Assembly (NCBI GenBank): GCA_947258715.1
Contig: CAMYJH010000014.1
Location: forward strand, 215,965 to 279,964
Direction: 5' to 3'
Length of the DNA stretch: 64,000 nt
DNA from: an uncultured Gammaproteobacteria bacterium
GTDB lineage: Bacteria; Pseudomonadota; Gammaproteobacteria; HK1
Part shown: piece by piece, positions 17,542-27,756 of the stretch
Layout: each line of letters begins with the position of its first letter
How positions within the stretch are numbered: the stretch's first letter is position 1
The notes under the pieces: generated by a model
Seen by the model: the letters and a program-made list of their open reading frames with translations, nothing else
What the model was told of the DNA's origin: nothing
The model's database searches: none
Made by a program: the position numbers and the translations under genes

Positions 17542-19032
17542 ATGAGCTTTCAGCGCGACACCGAGGGACAGGAGAATCAGCCCGGCCGAGATCGGCGCCG
17601 GCTCGTGTACCGATTCTATCTTTCGATGCTCGGCATTGCAGGAATCGATCTTTGCTTTGCGATCATCTATCAGATTCCCTTTGCGCGTTTCTTGCCGACG
17701 GCAATGATCCTCGTGGTGCTTACGCTCACAGGCGCGCACCTCATCTTTCGGCCGATTCAAAACTTCCTTCGTGATCCGGAGGCGGTGCCGGTTCCGAATA
17801 GAAGCATCGCGTCTCTAAGCTACCGCTGCACGGCTTTGATTGCCGCGCTGATCGGCACGCTGGCGGTAGCAAAATTCGTCCTCCTGCCGCATATCCTCGG
17901 TTTCGACATCGAGTCGTTGCTGACACGCAATGAGCTGCTCTGGCTGCCGGTGCTGCATACGCTCTATTACACGGCGCTGATCTTCTTCGTCATGGTGGAT
18001 TACGAAGCCGTTCTAAGATTTCGAATCTATATCTGGTATGGAGCCCTGGTGCCCGCGGCCCACGGACGTCTGCTGTATCGCCTCCTGGTCGCGTTCACGG
18101 TGACATCGCTTTTGCCCATCAGCCTCATCGTGCTGCACGCGGTCGAGTACGACAAGGCGGCAGAGTTCCGTAGTCTGGGTCAGGACATCGCCGCCACGGC
18201 TCTAGCCCTCGCCGTTACCCTCTATTTTGTTACCCGCAGCCTGCTGCGTCCGATCCTGGCTCTCGACCAAGCAACGCGCAGTATCGAGCGCAACGATTTG
18301 AGCGTGAACGTTCCGGTTCTGAGCAACGACGAGACGGGCCATATGGCGGACGGGTTCAACCGCATGGTACAGGGACTACGGGAACGGACGTTGATTCGCG
18401 AAACCTTCGGCAGGTACGTGCCCGAGCGCGTGGCCGCGGCGATTGTCTCCAGCGAGGGTAAGCTGGCGCCAACATCGGCCACCGCGACCATTCTGTTCGT
18501 GGATATCGCGGACTTTACACAAATTGCTGAGCACGCCACCCCCGATCAAGTGGTAGAAATACTGAATGAATATTTTTCTGCGGTGGTCGAACCCATAGAA
18601 AAAAACAATGGCGTTATCACTCAATTTCAGGGTGACGCTCTGCTGGCGATGTTCAACCTCCCGATGCCGGATCCGGATCACGCGGGCGCGGCCCTTCGCG
18701 CTGGCGTCAGCATCCATCGGATCTGCAGCCAGAGGCGATTCGCAGGCGTTGTGCTGAAGGCGCGCATCGGTATTGCCACCGGGCGAGTCACAGCGGGCAA
18801 CGTCGGTTCCGACAAACGCCTGACTTACACCGTGCACGGGGATGCGGTAAACCTGGCTGCCCGCCTAGAGCAGCTTAACAAACAGCTCGGCACGCATCTG
18901 CTGGTGGACGAAGAGACGGTGCGAAGACTAGACGAATCGGCGTCGCTTGAATTTGTGGATGAGGTAAAGGTGCGGGGGCGCGATTCCACCGTTCGCGTCT
19001 ATACCCGCAAGGAAAACGTTTCGAGTTCATAA
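17542..19032 (+). CDS. membrane class III adenylate cyclase with HAMP-like linker
   Basis: This 496-residue protein has six hydrophobic segments (residues about 22-230), a HAMP-like linker (LLRPILALDQATRSIERNDL), then a class III cyclase domain. Metal-binding Asp residues are at 321 (LFVDIADF) and 365 (FQGDALLAM). HGDAVNLAARLE supplies the base-contacting Asp434 and transition-state N437/R441, so the site looks complete and cAMP is the likely product. The domain after the linker starts RETFGRYVPERV, common in such cyclases. The membrane part resembles no sensor I can name. Start ATG 17542 has GCGAGG upstream. Confidence 0.85.
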   Translation: MSFQRDTEGQENQPGRDRRRLVYRFYLSMLGIAGIDLCFAIIYQIPFARFLPTAMILVVLTLTGAHLIFRPIQNFLRDPEAVPVPNRSIASLSYRCTALIAALIGTLAVAKFVLLPHILGFDIESLLTRNELLWLPVLHTLYYTALIFFVMVDYEAVLRFRIYIWYGALVPAAHGRLLYRLLVAFTVTSLLPISLIVLHAVEYDKAAEFRSLGQDIAATALALAVTLYFVTRSLLRPILALDQATRSIERNDLSVNVPVLSNDETGHMADGFNRMVQGLRERTLIRETFGRYVPERVAAAIVSSEGKLAPTSATATILFVDIADFTQIAEHATPDQVVEILNEYFSAVVEPIEKNNGVITQFQGDALLAMFNLPMPDPDHAGAALRAGVSIHRICSQRRFAGVVLKARIGIATGRVTAGNVGSDKRLTYTVHGDAVNLAARLEQLNKQLGTHLLVDEETVRRLDESASLEFVDEVKVRGRDSTVRVYTRKENVSSS

Positions 19033-19119
19033 ACCGTAACTCGGCTGCAGCCGCGCTATCCATTTATCCACACGACTTTCGAATCCTATCCATCCGATTC
19101 TTCAGCCGGAGGAAAGAAT

Positions 19120-19566
19120 ATGCCGGATGAGTCTGAATACGAGGGCGGTTGTCTCTGCGGCGCGCTTCGCTACCGTTCGACCGCACCACCGCTGCGTGGC
19201 GTGATCTGCCACTGTTCCATGTGCCGCAAGCACTCCGGCGCGCCGGTATTGGCATTGGTGCATTTCCCACTGCAGTCCTTCCGCTGGCTGAAAGGTGAGC
19301 CGACGCGATACCAGTCCTCTCAGTTCGCGCAACGGGGGTTCTGTTCCGCGTGCGGCAGCACGATCACGATGCACGAAGAAGTGCTACGAGACCGAGTGCA
19401 GGTGGCGCTGGGAAGCCTCGATGATCCCGACAGGGTCAGAGTCGACGACCACGTCTGGACGCAAGAGAAGATCTCGTGGTTCGAGATCGACGACGAGTTG
19501 CCGCGCTTTCGCCAAAGCAGCACTGCGGTGCCCACTAAAGCCTCGGCCTCCGATGACGGTCGGTAG
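19120..19566 (+). CDS. GFA / CENP-V domain zinc protein
   Basis: This 148-residue protein has the GFA Cys set: C11 and C13 in GGCLCGALRY, C30, C32 and C35 in CHCSMCRK, and C75 and C78 in GFCSACGS. The fold binds two zincs. Members were named glutathione-dependent formaldehyde-activating enzymes, but most have no proven reaction. GGAGGA lies about 8 bases before the ATG. A short disordered tail follows residue 135. It is monocistronic; a poor REP-like sequence (19587-19618) lies beyond the stop. Confidence 0.85.
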   Translation: MPDESEYEGGCLCGALRYRSTAPPLRGVICHCSMCRKHSGAPVLALVHFPLQSFRWLKGEPTRYQSSQFAQRGFCSACGSTITMHEEVLRDRVQVALGSLDDPDRVRVDDHVWTQEKISWFEIDDELPRFRQSSTAVPTKASASDDGR

Positions 19567-19642
19567 AGTTGAGAAGCACTTGCGGCGGGGGACAATCAGA
19601 ATTGGCTCAATGAACACTCCGAGTCCGTAGCTTTTTGTTCTC

Positions 19643-20536
19643 TCACGCATTCGAAGCCAAAAGCTGCGCGCGCAGATAAGCGACATTGGTGACCAGCCCC
19701 GGCAGCAGCCACTGAAATAGACGGCAGACGTCGCAGACTTCCTCCAATGGCGCGTCCTTCTCCGCGGCGGCCCGGAGTGCATTGGCTGTTATCCCGCCGG
19801 GGTTGGGCAGGCGCATTGAGGCCTGCTCGACACAGCGTTCGTGTACCGCCTGGCAGATTGCTTCGTGGTCCGATGTGCCCACAACCTGTCGCAGATCCTC
19901 CCAGGCCAGCGACCAGTAGCTCGGCCAGCGGGCGAAGGCGCGGTAATCCGTGTTGACGAAAGGCAGCTTCAGTACTTTCTTGATGTCCTCGTAGACCTTC
20001 CGGGAGGCGGGATCGGCGTGATGCGCCTCCATCAAAATTAACGCCCCATTGAAGTCAGGCGCGTGGCGGCCTGTATAGCGTGGAGCTGCCTTAGCATCCG
20101 TTGGTCCACCCAGGTCGCCCGCCTCCAGCAGGTATCGGGTGATTGTCGCCAGCAGTACGTAGCCCTGGTTGCCGTGGCCGAACACGTCGATCATCTGGCG
20201 GATGTCCTCGATCTCCCGGGGCGCGTACCCGATCTCACGGAGCCGCTCGGTGACGGTCGGCGGTCGGAGCTTGTTCACCTCTGCCTCGACAAAAGCGCGG
20301 TTGGCGAGACAGGCCTCCACGTAGGGGCGGCTGGCGCAGAGATCGCGCACACCCCGCCAGAGGGTTTCGTAGAAGTTGGGATAGTGGGCGTAGGCCATGG
20401 TCACCACCCCTATCCATGGCACCTGAAAGATCTGCTTCATCTCCCTGTACCAGGCCTTGCGGCGGCCCTCGGCCAGGTACTCGGGCAAAGGATGGATGGC
20501 CGGGGTGGGCTCCGGCCGATGCCTGGGCAGGTTCAT
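19643..20536 (-). CDS. DehI-family 2-haloacid dehalogenase
   Basis: This all-helical protein of 297 residues is built from two similar halves, as in the DL-2-haloacid dehalogenase DehI: WIGVVTMAYAHYPNFYETLW in the first half is echoed by LPFVNTDYRAFARWPSYWSLAW in the second. DehI removes halide from both enantiomers of 2-haloacids by direct water attack, using an Asp in the second half. Many relatives are untested. AGGA lies upstream of the ATG. An FNR-type box 75 bases upstream, shared with the divergent radical SAM gene, suggests oxygen-linked control. Confidence 0.75.
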   Translation of the reverse strand: MNLPRHRPEPTPAIHPLPEYLAEGRRKAWYREMKQIFQVPWIGVVTMAYAHYPNFYETLWRGVRDLCASRPYVEACLANRAFVEAEVNKLRPPTVTERLREIGYAPREIEDIRQMIDVFGHGNQGYVLLATITRYLLEAGDLGGPTDAKAAPRYTGRHAPDFNGALILMEAHHADPASRKVYEDIKKVLKLPFVNTDYRAFARWPSYWSLAWEDLRQVVGTSDHEAICQAVHERCVEQASMRLPNPGGITANALRAAAEKDAPLEEVCDVCRLFQWLLPGLVTNVAYLRAQLLASNA

Positions 20537-20610
20537 ATTCTTGTCCTCCCCCGAAATGTGCGCGCCACGATAACAAACCCCGACTCGGATCCCCCCCCTT
20601 TGCCCCGAAA

Positions 20611-20624
20611 TTGATCTGGATCAA
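20611..20624. promoter_or_regulatory. perfect FNR/ANR-type box between dehI-like and radical SAM genes
   Basis: TTGATCTGGATCAA is an exact TTGAT-N4-ATCAA match. It lies 75 bases from the leftward dehalogenase start and about 150 bases from the rightward radical SAM start, so it could control either or both. The related site at 51496 has the same CTGG centre. Confidence 0.7.
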
Positions 20625-20772
20625 TCTTGGCTCGGGACGTTCGGCTAGCGTCAACGGTTGATTTGGGTTCCCAACCGGGCTCAACGGATGGCGCCGGGCA
20701 TCGTAACGTTCAGCACTTCCGACAAGCGTTTTTGGACCGGACGCGTTGTGTAGACGGAGGGGGCGCGGAAAA

Positions 20773-22818
20773 ATGAGCGGTGGCAGCGATGATCGACCAT
20801 CTAATACGAATCGACAGAAAAAAGAGCGACAGATCGTGGCTCCGGAGCTACCCGCCGTAGGGGTGAATGGCGCTGCGGTGTCTCCCGGAGGCGGCGTGCT
20901 ACGAAAGGGAAGCTCCGAGCGCGCCTGCGCCCTGCGCGATCGCGCAGTTCGATTGTTGCTGATCAATCCGCGCTTTCCCGAAACCTTCTGGAGTTTTCGC
21001 TGGGCTCTGAACAGGGTCCTGCCGCAGAAACGTGCTCTCAACCCTCCCTTAGGCCTGGCGACTCTGGCGGCTCTTTGCCCCCGCGAGTGGGAGGTGACGA
21101 TCGTCGATGAAAACATCGAGCAAGTTCCGCTGGAAACCGACGTGGATATCGTCGGCGTCTGCGGGATGGCGATCCAGTTTCCGCGACAACGGGAGTTACT
21201 GAACTATTACCGGGGTTGCGGCCACTTCGTAATTGCCGGAGGGAGTTATGCCTCGCTGTGCCCGGAGCGCTTCGACGGACTTGTGGACAGCATTGTTGCA
21301 GGCGAGGCCGAGTACATCTGGCCGGCATTCTGCCGTGACTTCATGGCCGGCTCCGTGCGTCCGCGGTATCGGGAAACCGGCGTCGTCGAACTTTCTGATT
21401 CTCCAACTCCGCGCTTTGATCTGCTCAAGCTCGAAAAGTACACCACTGTAAGCCTGCAATTTTCCCGCGGCTGTCCGTATGTCTGTGAATTCTGCGACAT
21501 CATTGTCATGTTCGGCCGAAAACCCCGGACCAAAACACCTGAGCAGATCGGCCGTGAGCTCGACCTACTTCGCTCTCTCGGTGTACGCAGTATATTCTTC
21601 GTCGATGACAATCTGATCGGTCACCGGCCAAAAGCCAAGGCTTTACTACGCTATCTCGCCGACTACCAGAAAAAGCACCGCATTGCGTTTCAGTTCGGCA
21701 CCGAAGCCTCGCTGAACCTGGCCGAAGACGAAGAGCTTCTGACACTGTTCAGGGAAGCCAACTTCGCCTGGCTTTTCATAGGCATTGAGTCACCCGACGA
21801 GCTAAGCCTCAGAGAAACGGGAAAGGTTCAAAATCTTCGCCAGGATATTCTCTACTCGATACACAAGATTTACCGATATGGAATCGACGTCTTAGCAGGT
21901 TTCATTGTCGGCTTCGACAACGATACGCTTTCGACTTTCGATCGCCAGAAACGCTTCATTATGGACGCCGGGATCCAGGTGTCGATGATCGGGCTGCTGA
22001 CGGCTTTGCCGCGCACACCGCTTCATGAGCGCTTGATGCATGAAGGGCGACTGATCGCGGAAGCCGACCATGGCGACAATACGGGAACCGGAACGAATAT
22101 TCTCCCGAAACGCATGCGCTATGAAGAGATGGTGGACGCCCACAAGAGACTGTACCGCCAGCTGTTCAGTGACAGAAACATCGCCGCTCGAATTCGCAAC
22201 AAGATGCGCCATCTTCGAGACCCCGTGTATCGCGGCGGATATTCGTTGCCCCAGGGATTGGCGATTATTGTTCGGCTTTTGACACAGGGTATTTTTCGGG
22301 GTGGTCCTGCTCGCTGGTTTCGGTTCCTCGGCACCGTCTCGGTCAGCCGCCCGTGCGCCTGGGCACAGGTGATCAGCGACTGGATCGCCGGGCTCGCGAT
22401 GCAAGACTACGCGGCGCGGCGGTTCGGCACGGATCCTGGGCGCGAGCTCGATATGGCCCGAACCGCATTGGCATATCTGCGGCGCCACTGTGCCCCTTCA
22501 TTGACCCGCGGCACGCTGGCAGTGAGCACCAGCGCAACGGAAAGCGGCGCTCATGTGCGTCTGCGGCTAAAGGGATTCGTCGAGCCTAGGATCTTCCTTC
22601 GTGCAGGCCGAAGGCTCGAACGGTTGCTGCGCCGATCGGCCGTTTGCCTCACCTTATACGTGGACGAGCTCGCGGAGGAACAACGGCCGCACCTGGAACG
22701 CCTGCTACGTCGGCTCGCGCAGCATGGTGACCGCGTATCCCTTCGAATCAAACAAACTCTGCTGCCGGCACTTTCGGTAGATGCATCGGTATTTCATCTA
22801 GTGCTCGAAGATGCCTGA
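20773..22818 (+). CDS. B12-binding-domain radical SAM enzyme (DUF4070 type)
   Basis: This protein of about 681 residues has a 60-residue disordered start and a Rossmann-like cobalamin-type domain (LLLINPRFPETFW to VDENIEQ) without the DxHxxG histidine. Its radical SAM core carries C234, C238 and C241 (GCPYVCEFC), the cluster that cleaves SAM. A DUF4070-type region follows (NILPKRMRYEEM), then a C-terminal domain of about 150 residues I do not recognise. Relatives include the hopanoid methylase HpnR and many unassigned methylases. The start is chosen after GGAGGGGGCG. The FNR box suggests expression under low oxygen, suiting an oxygen-labile enzyme. Confidence 0.82.
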   Translation: MSGGSDDRPSNTNRQKKERQIVAPELPAVGVNGAAVSPGGGVLRKGSSERACALRDRAVRLLLINPRFPETFWSFRWALNRVLPQKRALNPPLGLATLAALCPREWEVTIVDENIEQVPLETDVDIVGVCGMAIQFPRQRELLNYYRGCGHFVIAGGSYASLCPERFDGLVDSIVAGEAEYIWPAFCRDFMAGSVRPRYRETGVVELSDSPTPRFDLLKLEKYTTVSLQFSRGCPYVCEFCDIIVMFGRKPRTKTPEQIGRELDLLRSLGVRSIFFVDDNLIGHRPKAKALLRYLADYQKKHRIAFQFGTEASLNLAEDEELLTLFREANFAWLFIGIESPDELSLRETGKVQNLRQDILYSIHKIYRYGIDVLAGFIVGFDNDTLSTFDRQKRFIMDAGIQVSMIGLLTALPRTPLHERLMHEGRLIAEADHGDNTGTGTNILPKRMRYEEMVDAHKRLYRQLFSDRNIAARIRNKMRHLRDPVYRGGYSLPQGLAIIVRLLTQGIFRGGPARWFRFLGTVSVSRPCAWAQVISDWIAGLAMQDYAARRFGTDPGRELDMARTALAYLRRHCAPSLTRGTLAVSTSATESGAHVRLRLKGFVEPRIFLRAGRRLERLLRRSAVCLTLYVDELAEEQRPHLERLLRRLAQHGDRVSLRIKQTLLPALSVDASVFHLVLEDA

Positions 22819-23331
22819 GGAGCCGGCGTTCGCTGCTACATAAAAATCTACGCACATAACTTGCCGGGTTGATGTCCAACGGTCCCTGAGGAAAGAGGCG
22901 CCCGTTGGCGTCAAACCGAGCCAAGGGAGGCTTGGATCAATCCAGAGGACAGTGAGGATTCTTCCAAGTCACTCCCCCATAAAATCTTTCACCGCCGTCA
23001 TGTTTGCGCCAGCGTTTTTGAACAGGCGCATGTGACGTTCCTACTGAAAACTTTGGTTGTGTGAAAGCAGGCCTCGAAGAAAGAGGTGCATGCCTATTGC
23101 TCGATCCCCATTAGGTCGATCTCACTCTGGAATCCTTACAAGCGCTGCTCGTCGTCGTAAGCTGATGCGGTGCGTGGCAGGGCAGTTGGGGTGTCGCAAG
23201 GCTTTAAGCCATTGCTTAGTTCCGAGCACCCTTGGATCGCGGATCAATGCCTTGGTTACTCAGAATGTCCCCCATTCTCCCTCGTTTTTTTGTTTTTGTT
23301 TCAACCCCGCAAAGCCCTAAACTCGCTGCTT
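22819..23331 (+). other. 513-base gene-free stretch before the RND pair
   Basis: No open frame here resembles a protein. A degraded inverse-orientation REP-like string (ACTCAGAATGTCCCC, near 23260-23274) and a T-rich run just before the adaptor gene are the only features seen. It probably holds the promoter of the efflux operon. Confidence 0.5.
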
Positions 23332-24507
23332 ATGAAAATCTGGATCCCGGTCGGGGTGGTGCTGGTGGCTGTGGCCGCGGCCGTCTGGCTCGGCCAGGGT
23401 CGGCTGCAGGATGCGACCCCGGGACCCGCCAAGCGGGCTAAGGAAACGCGGGCGGTGCCGGTGGAGATCGCGGCCGTCGAACGCGGCGCCATCGAGCGCC
23501 GTCGCGCCTTTACTGGCACGCTGGAAGCGCGTGCCGAGTTCGTGGTCGCGCCCAAGGTGAGCGGGCGAATTGAAGAAATCAGCGTCGATCTGGCCGACAC
23601 GGTGGCACGCGGCGAGCTGGTGGCGAGGCTCGACGACGACGAGTTCGTCCAGGCGGTGGCCCAGGTTCAGGCCGACTGGGCGGTGGCGAAGGCCAATCTG
23701 GGAGAGGCCCGCAGTCTGCTCGTGATCGCGGAGCGGGAGCTCGAGCGCGTCGAGCGCTTGCGCAAGCGGGGCGTGGCCTCGGCGTCTCAGCGGGACGCCG
23801 CCAAAGCGGACCAGCTCGCCAAGCAGGCCCATGTGGAAGTGACAAAGGCGCAGCTCACCCGCGCCGAGGCGGGGCTGGAGGCTGCGCGGATCCGACTGGG
23901 CTACACCCAGGTGGCGGCCAACTGGCGCGGCGGCCGAGACCAGCGTTTGGTGGCGGAACGCTACGTGGACGAGGGAGAGACCGTGTCCGCTAACGCGCCG
24001 CTGCTGCGAATTGCTGAAATCGACCCCATCATCGCGGTGTTCTTCGTTACCGAGCGCGACTACGCATTGCTGAAGCCGGACCAGATCGCTTTGCTTCGCA
24101 CCGACGCCTTCCCAGGCGAGACCTTCGAGGGGCGCATCGCCCGCATCGCGCCCGTGTTTCGCGAAAGCACGCGCCAGGCGAGAGTGGAAGTGTGGCTCGA
24201 CAATTCCGGACTGCGCCTGAAGCCGGGCATGTTCGTTCGCGCCACCGTGGTTCTCGACCAAGTGGCCCAGACCACTATCGTCCCGGAGCAGGCGTTGGTG
24301 CGCCGCGACGGGCGCGACGGAGTATTCGTTCTGGACCCCGACCGAAAGTCGGTGGTCTGGCGAGAGGTAATCGTGGGTATCCGCAATGCGGCTCGGGTGC
24401 AGGTGGAGGGCGAGGGGCTCGGCACCCACGTGGTGACCCTGGGCCAGCAGCTGCTGGACGACGGGTCCGCGGTCTCGGTGCAGGACGGCGGGGAGAAGGT
24501 CCAATGA
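23332..24507 (+). CDS. RND efflux periplasmic adaptor (membrane fusion protein)
   Basis: This 391-residue protein has an N-terminal anchor ([20 protein letters not shown]) and then the adaptor layout. The first lipoyl half is [20 protein letters not shown]; a coiled-coil hairpin of about 75 residues ([18 protein letters not shown]) follows; then come the second lipoyl half with [15 protein letters not shown], a beta-barrel, and the membrane-proximal domain with [16 protein letters not shown]. It couples the inner-membrane pump to an outer-membrane channel, but no channel gene is present here. The ribosome binding site is weak. It overlaps the pump gene by 4 bases. Confidence 0.9.
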   Translation: MKIWIPVGVVLVAVAAAVWLGQGRLQDATPGPAKRAKETRAVPVEIAAVERGAIERRRAFTGTLEARAEFVVAPKVSGRIEEISVDLADTVARGELVARLDDDEFVQAVAQVQADWAVAKANLGEARSLLVIAERELERVERLRKRGVASASQRDAAKADQLAKQAHVEVTKAQLTRAEAGLEAARIRLGYTQVAANWRGGRDQRLVAERYVDEGETVSANAPLLRIAEIDPIIAVFFVTERDYALLKPDQIALLRTDAFPGETFEGRIARIAPVFRESTRQARVEVWLDNSGLRLKPGMFVRATVVLDQVAQTTIVPEQALVRRDGRDGVFVLDPDRKSVVWREVIVGIRNAARVQVEGEGLGTHVVTLGQQLLDDGSAVSVQDGGEKVQ

Positions 24508-27500
24508 ACCTGGCCCGCGCCAGCGTCAACCGTCCCGTCTTCACCAGTATGGTGACGCTGATCGTGATCGTGCTGGGTACGGTGTCGCTGACCCGTCTGC
24601 AAATCGATCTGCTGCCGAGTATCGAGCTTCCGACCATTACCGTGCGCACGCAATACGAGGGCGCCGACCCGGTGGTGATGGAGCGCCTGGTTACCCAAAT
24701 CGTGGAAGAAATCGTCGCCACCGTGCCCGGCGTGGTGGAGCTCACCTCGCAGTCCTATGAAGGCAACAGCCGCGTTCGCGTGAGTTTTGCCTGGGGCACC
24801 GACATCGACGGCGCGGCCCTGGACGTGCAGGCCACCCTCGAGGACGAGATCAGCGAGCTGCCGGACAATATTCAGAGACCGCGGGTCAGCAAGTTCGACA
24901 TCGACAGTTTTCCAGTAGTGCTGCTCGGAATCTCAAGCAAGCTGGATCCTGTAGAGCTGACGCAGATCGTCGAGGATCAGATCCGCTACCGCTTCGCCCG
25001 TATCCCGGGCGTCGCCCAGGTGGATCCCTGGGGCGGCTACAATCGCGAGGTGCGGGTGGAGATGGACCCGACGAAAGTCAACGCGCTGGGTTTGCCGCTC
25101 GGGGATATTCTGAATGCCATCCGTAACGCCAACCTGGACCTACCCGCCGGCCGAATCGAGCGGGGCCGCTATCAAGTGACGCTGCGGGCTCCGGCGGAGT
25201 TCATCAATCTCGATCAGATCCGCAACACGGTTATTGGTCGCCGCGACGGCACGGTGTTGACCTTGAGTCAGGTGGCCACGGTCAAGGACACCTACGAGAA
25301 GCTCACCCGCATCATCCGCGTCAACGGCGAGCGAGGCCTGCGCCTGGCGATCCGCAAAGAGCCCGGCGACAACACCGTGGAAGTCGCGCGTCGCGTGCTT
25401 GCCGAGGTCGAGAAAGTCAACCGCGCGTTTCCCCAGATCAGCATCATCCCGGTCATCAACCAGGGCAACTTCATCGAGCGCGCCATCGCCAACGTCGCCC
25501 GCTCGGTGCTTTACGGCGGCGCGCTGGCGATACTGGTGCTGCTGTTCTTTCTGCGCGATCTGCGCAGCACCCTGGTGATCTCGCTGGCCATCCCCATCTC
25601 CGTGGGCGCCACCTTCGCCCTGCTCTATTTCGGCGGCTTTACCCTCAACCTGATGAGCCTCGCCGGTCTTGCGCTCGGCGTCGGCATGATGGTGGACAGC
25701 TCGGTGGTGGTGTTGGAAAACATCTTTCGTCGCCGCCAGGAGGAAGGCGAGTCGCCCGCCGTCGCTGCGGTGGCAGGTACGCGGGAGGTGTCCTCGGCGG
25801 TGATAGCCGGCACCGTCACGACGCTGGTTATCTTCCTGCCCCTGATTTTCGTGCGCGGCGTTTCCGGAGTGCTGTTTAAAGAACTCGCTTACGTGATCAT
25901 GTTCTCGCTCTTCTGCGCGCTGCTGGTTTCCTTGAGCCTGGTGCCAATGCTTGGTTCGCGGCTGCTGGCGGTGCCCGGCGGAGCGGCGGACGGCGGCATT
26001 GGTTCCCGTGTTTTCAAACTGTCCGGCTTAGCACTCGAGAGTCTGGACCGCGGTTATCACCGCCTGTTGGATACGGTACTGCGTTTCCGTTGGTCGACGG
26101 TGTTTTTATCCATGGCCATCTTCGCCTCGAGCTTTCTGCTGCTGCCTTTGATCGGCACCGAGTTTCTGCCCCCGAGCGATGAGGGTGAAGTGCGCGTCAT
26201 CGGCGATATGGAGGTGGGCACCCGTATGGATTTGATTGACCGCCAAACCCGTCTGATGGAGCAGAAGGTCTATGCCGCGGTGCCGGAGACGGTGTCCTCT
26301 GTGGTAAGCGTGCTCACCTCCGGCGCCCGCGCCAACTCCGCGGCCCGGGGGCAGATCAGGCTGGCACTGTCGCCGGCCATTGAGCGCGATCGCTCGAACG
26401 TGGAGATTGCGAAGGACCTCCGCCGCCGCTTCGAACGGGAAGGGATCCCGGGAATGAAGGTGCGGGTGCGCGCGCCGCAGGGGCAGTTTCTGCTGGAGCG
26501 GTTACTGGCGAGCGTGGAAGGCGTGACGGTGGAGATTCGCGGCTTCGACCTCGACACCCTGGGCCTGCTCGCGCGCCGGGTCGCCGACGCCATCGCGGAC
26601 GTGCCCGGAGTCAGCGATATGGAGCTCAGCCGCGAGGCCGGGATCCCGCAGCTGCAGATCCACGTGGACCGCGACAAGGTCGCCGATCTGGGACTGAGCG
26701 TGCGGGACGTGACCGAGGTGATCGAAACCGCCGTGGCCGGCTCCACCGCGGGCGAGTTTCGCGCCGAGGGCAACTCCTATCGCATCCTGATCCAGCTCGA
26801 GGATGCGGAGCGGCGGTCCATGGACGAGATCCTCGATCTCACCCTGCGCACTCCCGGTGGCGAGCTGGTGGCGTTGCGCAACCTGGTGCACACAGAGAGC
26901 GGGCGCGGACCGGTGACCGTCCAGCGCAAGGACCAGCAGCGTCTGGTTACGTTGACCGCCAACGTGGCCGGCCGGGACCTGGGCTCGGTGGCGGCGGAGG
27001 TGCAGGCCCGCCTCGACCGCATTGCGCGACCGGCGGCCTACGATCTTCTGGTGGCGGGTAACTTCGAAGAACAGCAGAAAGCCTTCGACGAGCTCTTGAT
27101 GTCGCTGCTCTTGGCCTTGCTCCTTGTTTATATGGTGCTTGCCTCCCAGTACGAATCCTTCGTCGACCCGCTGGTGGTCATGCTCTCGGTGCCGCTGGCG
27201 GCGGTGGGGGTGCTGGTGACGCTGTTTCTGACCGACACCACGCTCAATCTTCAGTCCGGCATCGGCTGCGTCATGCTCGGCGGCATCGTGGTGAACAACG
27301 CCATCCTGCTGGTGGATCAGGCCGGCCAGCTGCGCCGTCAGGGCTTCGAAACCCGGGCCGCGCTTCTGGAAGCGGGCCGCCGCCGGCTTCGCCCGGTGCT
27401 CATGACCACCTGCACCACCATCCTCGCGCTGCTGCCGCTTGCGCTCGGCATCGGCGAAGGCGCCGACGCCCAGGCGCCGCTCGCCCGTGCCGTCCTTGGC

Positions 27501-27620
27501 GGGCTTACCGTTTCGACCCTGATTACCCTGGTACTGATCCCGGTGGTGTATTCACTGTTTCACCGGCAACGCAGCGGAGAGGGCGCTTTAGGGGGACATT
27601 CAGAGTTCGTAAGTCGTTGA
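24504..27620 (+). CDS. RND-family efflux pump (HAE1/AcrB-like)
   Basis: This pump of about 1038 residues has twelve membrane helices and two large periplasmic loops. The proton relay in helix 4 reads [16 protein letters not shown], keeping D398 but with Ser where AcrB has the second Asp. Helix 6 contains [16 protein letters not shown], and the second half ends with [23 protein letters not shown] overlaps the adaptor stop. The last nine residues (GGHSEFVSR) are encoded by a REPIN at 27590, so the natural C-terminus has been replaced. Drug, lipid or metal export is possible; the substrate is unknown. Confidence 0.9.
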   Translation: MNLARASVNRPVFTSMVTLIVIVLGTVSLTRLQIDLLPSIELPTITVRTQYEGADPVVMERLVTQIVEEIVATVPGVVELTSQSYEGNSRVRVSFAWGTDIDGAALDVQATLEDEISELPDNIQRPRVSKFDIDSFPVVLLGISSKLDPVELTQIVEDQIRYRFARIPGVAQVDPWGGYNREVRVEMDPTKVNALGLPLGDILNAIRNANLDLPAGRIERGRYQVTLRAPAEFINLDQIRNTVIGRRDGTVLTLSQVATVKDTYEKLTRIIRVNGERGLRLAIRKEPGDNTVEVARRVLAEVEKVNRAFPQISIIPVINQGNFIERAIANVARSVLYGGALAILVLLFFLRDLRSTLVISLAIPISVGATFALLYFGGFTLNLMSLAGLALGVGMMVDSSVVVLENIFRRRQEEGESPAVAAVAGTREVSSAVIAGTVTTLVIFLPLIFVRGVSGVLFKELAYVIMFSLFCALLVSLSLVPMLGSRLLAVPGGAADGGIGSRVFKLSGLALESLDRGYHRLLDTVLRFRWSTVFLSMAIFASSFLLLPLIGTEFLPPSDEGEVRVIGDMEVGTRMDLIDRQTRLMEQKVYAAVPETVSSVVSVLTSGARANSAARGQIRLALSPAIERDRSNVEIAKDLRRRFEREGIPGMKVRVRAPQGQFLLERLLASVEGVTVEIRGFDLDTLGLLARRVADAIADVPGVSDMELSREAGIPQLQIHVDRDKVADLGLSVRDVTEVIETAVAGSTAGEFRAEGNSYRILIQLEDAERRSMDEILDLTLRTPGGELVALRNLVHTESGRGPVTVQRKDQQRLVTLTANVAGRDLGSVAAEVQARLDRIARPAAYDLLVAGNFEEQQKAFDELLMSLLLALLLVYMVLASQYESFVDPLVVMLSVPLAAVGVLVTLFLTDTTLNLQSGIGCVMLGGIVVNNAILLVDQAGQLRRQGFETRAALLEAGRRRLRPVLMTTCTTILALLPLALGIGEGADAQAPLARAVLGGLTVSTLITLVLIPVVYSLFHRQRSGEGALGGHSEFVSR

Positions 27621-27699
27621 TTTGCGAAATCCCGACGATACTTCACCTAGTCGAAACAAGAACTTGGGAACTCTGAACTTGCGGACTCTGAATATCCCT
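27590..27699. repeat. REPIN (inverted REP pair, 110 bp)
   Basis: The left arm has GGGACATTCAGAGTTCGTAA; the right arm is an imperfect inverse ending CTCTGAATATCCCT. The right arm carries a partial duplication (two GAACTTG units), explaining the extra length over the 93-bp sister at 29303. The interior CACCTAGTCGAAACAAGAAC is shared with that sister. It forms the 3' end of the RND pump gene. Confidence 0.85.
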
Positions 27700-27756
27700 A
27701 ATCGCTCTAACGGTGTAAGCTGCAATCAAACGCGCGAGCGGAAGAGGACATCCAAA

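Noticed and set aside
19587..19618. Possible REP copy (GGGGACAATCAGAATTGGCTC)
   Set aside because: Too many differences from the core to be sure; may be an old relict.
23253..23276. Possible inverted REP (ACTCAGAATGTCCCC)
   Set aside because: Only about 15 bases match and no partner arm is present.
23317..24504. 395-residue minus-strand frame opposite the RND adaptor
   Set aside because: Complete overlap with a certain gene, His/Arg/Gly-rich composition, no motif.
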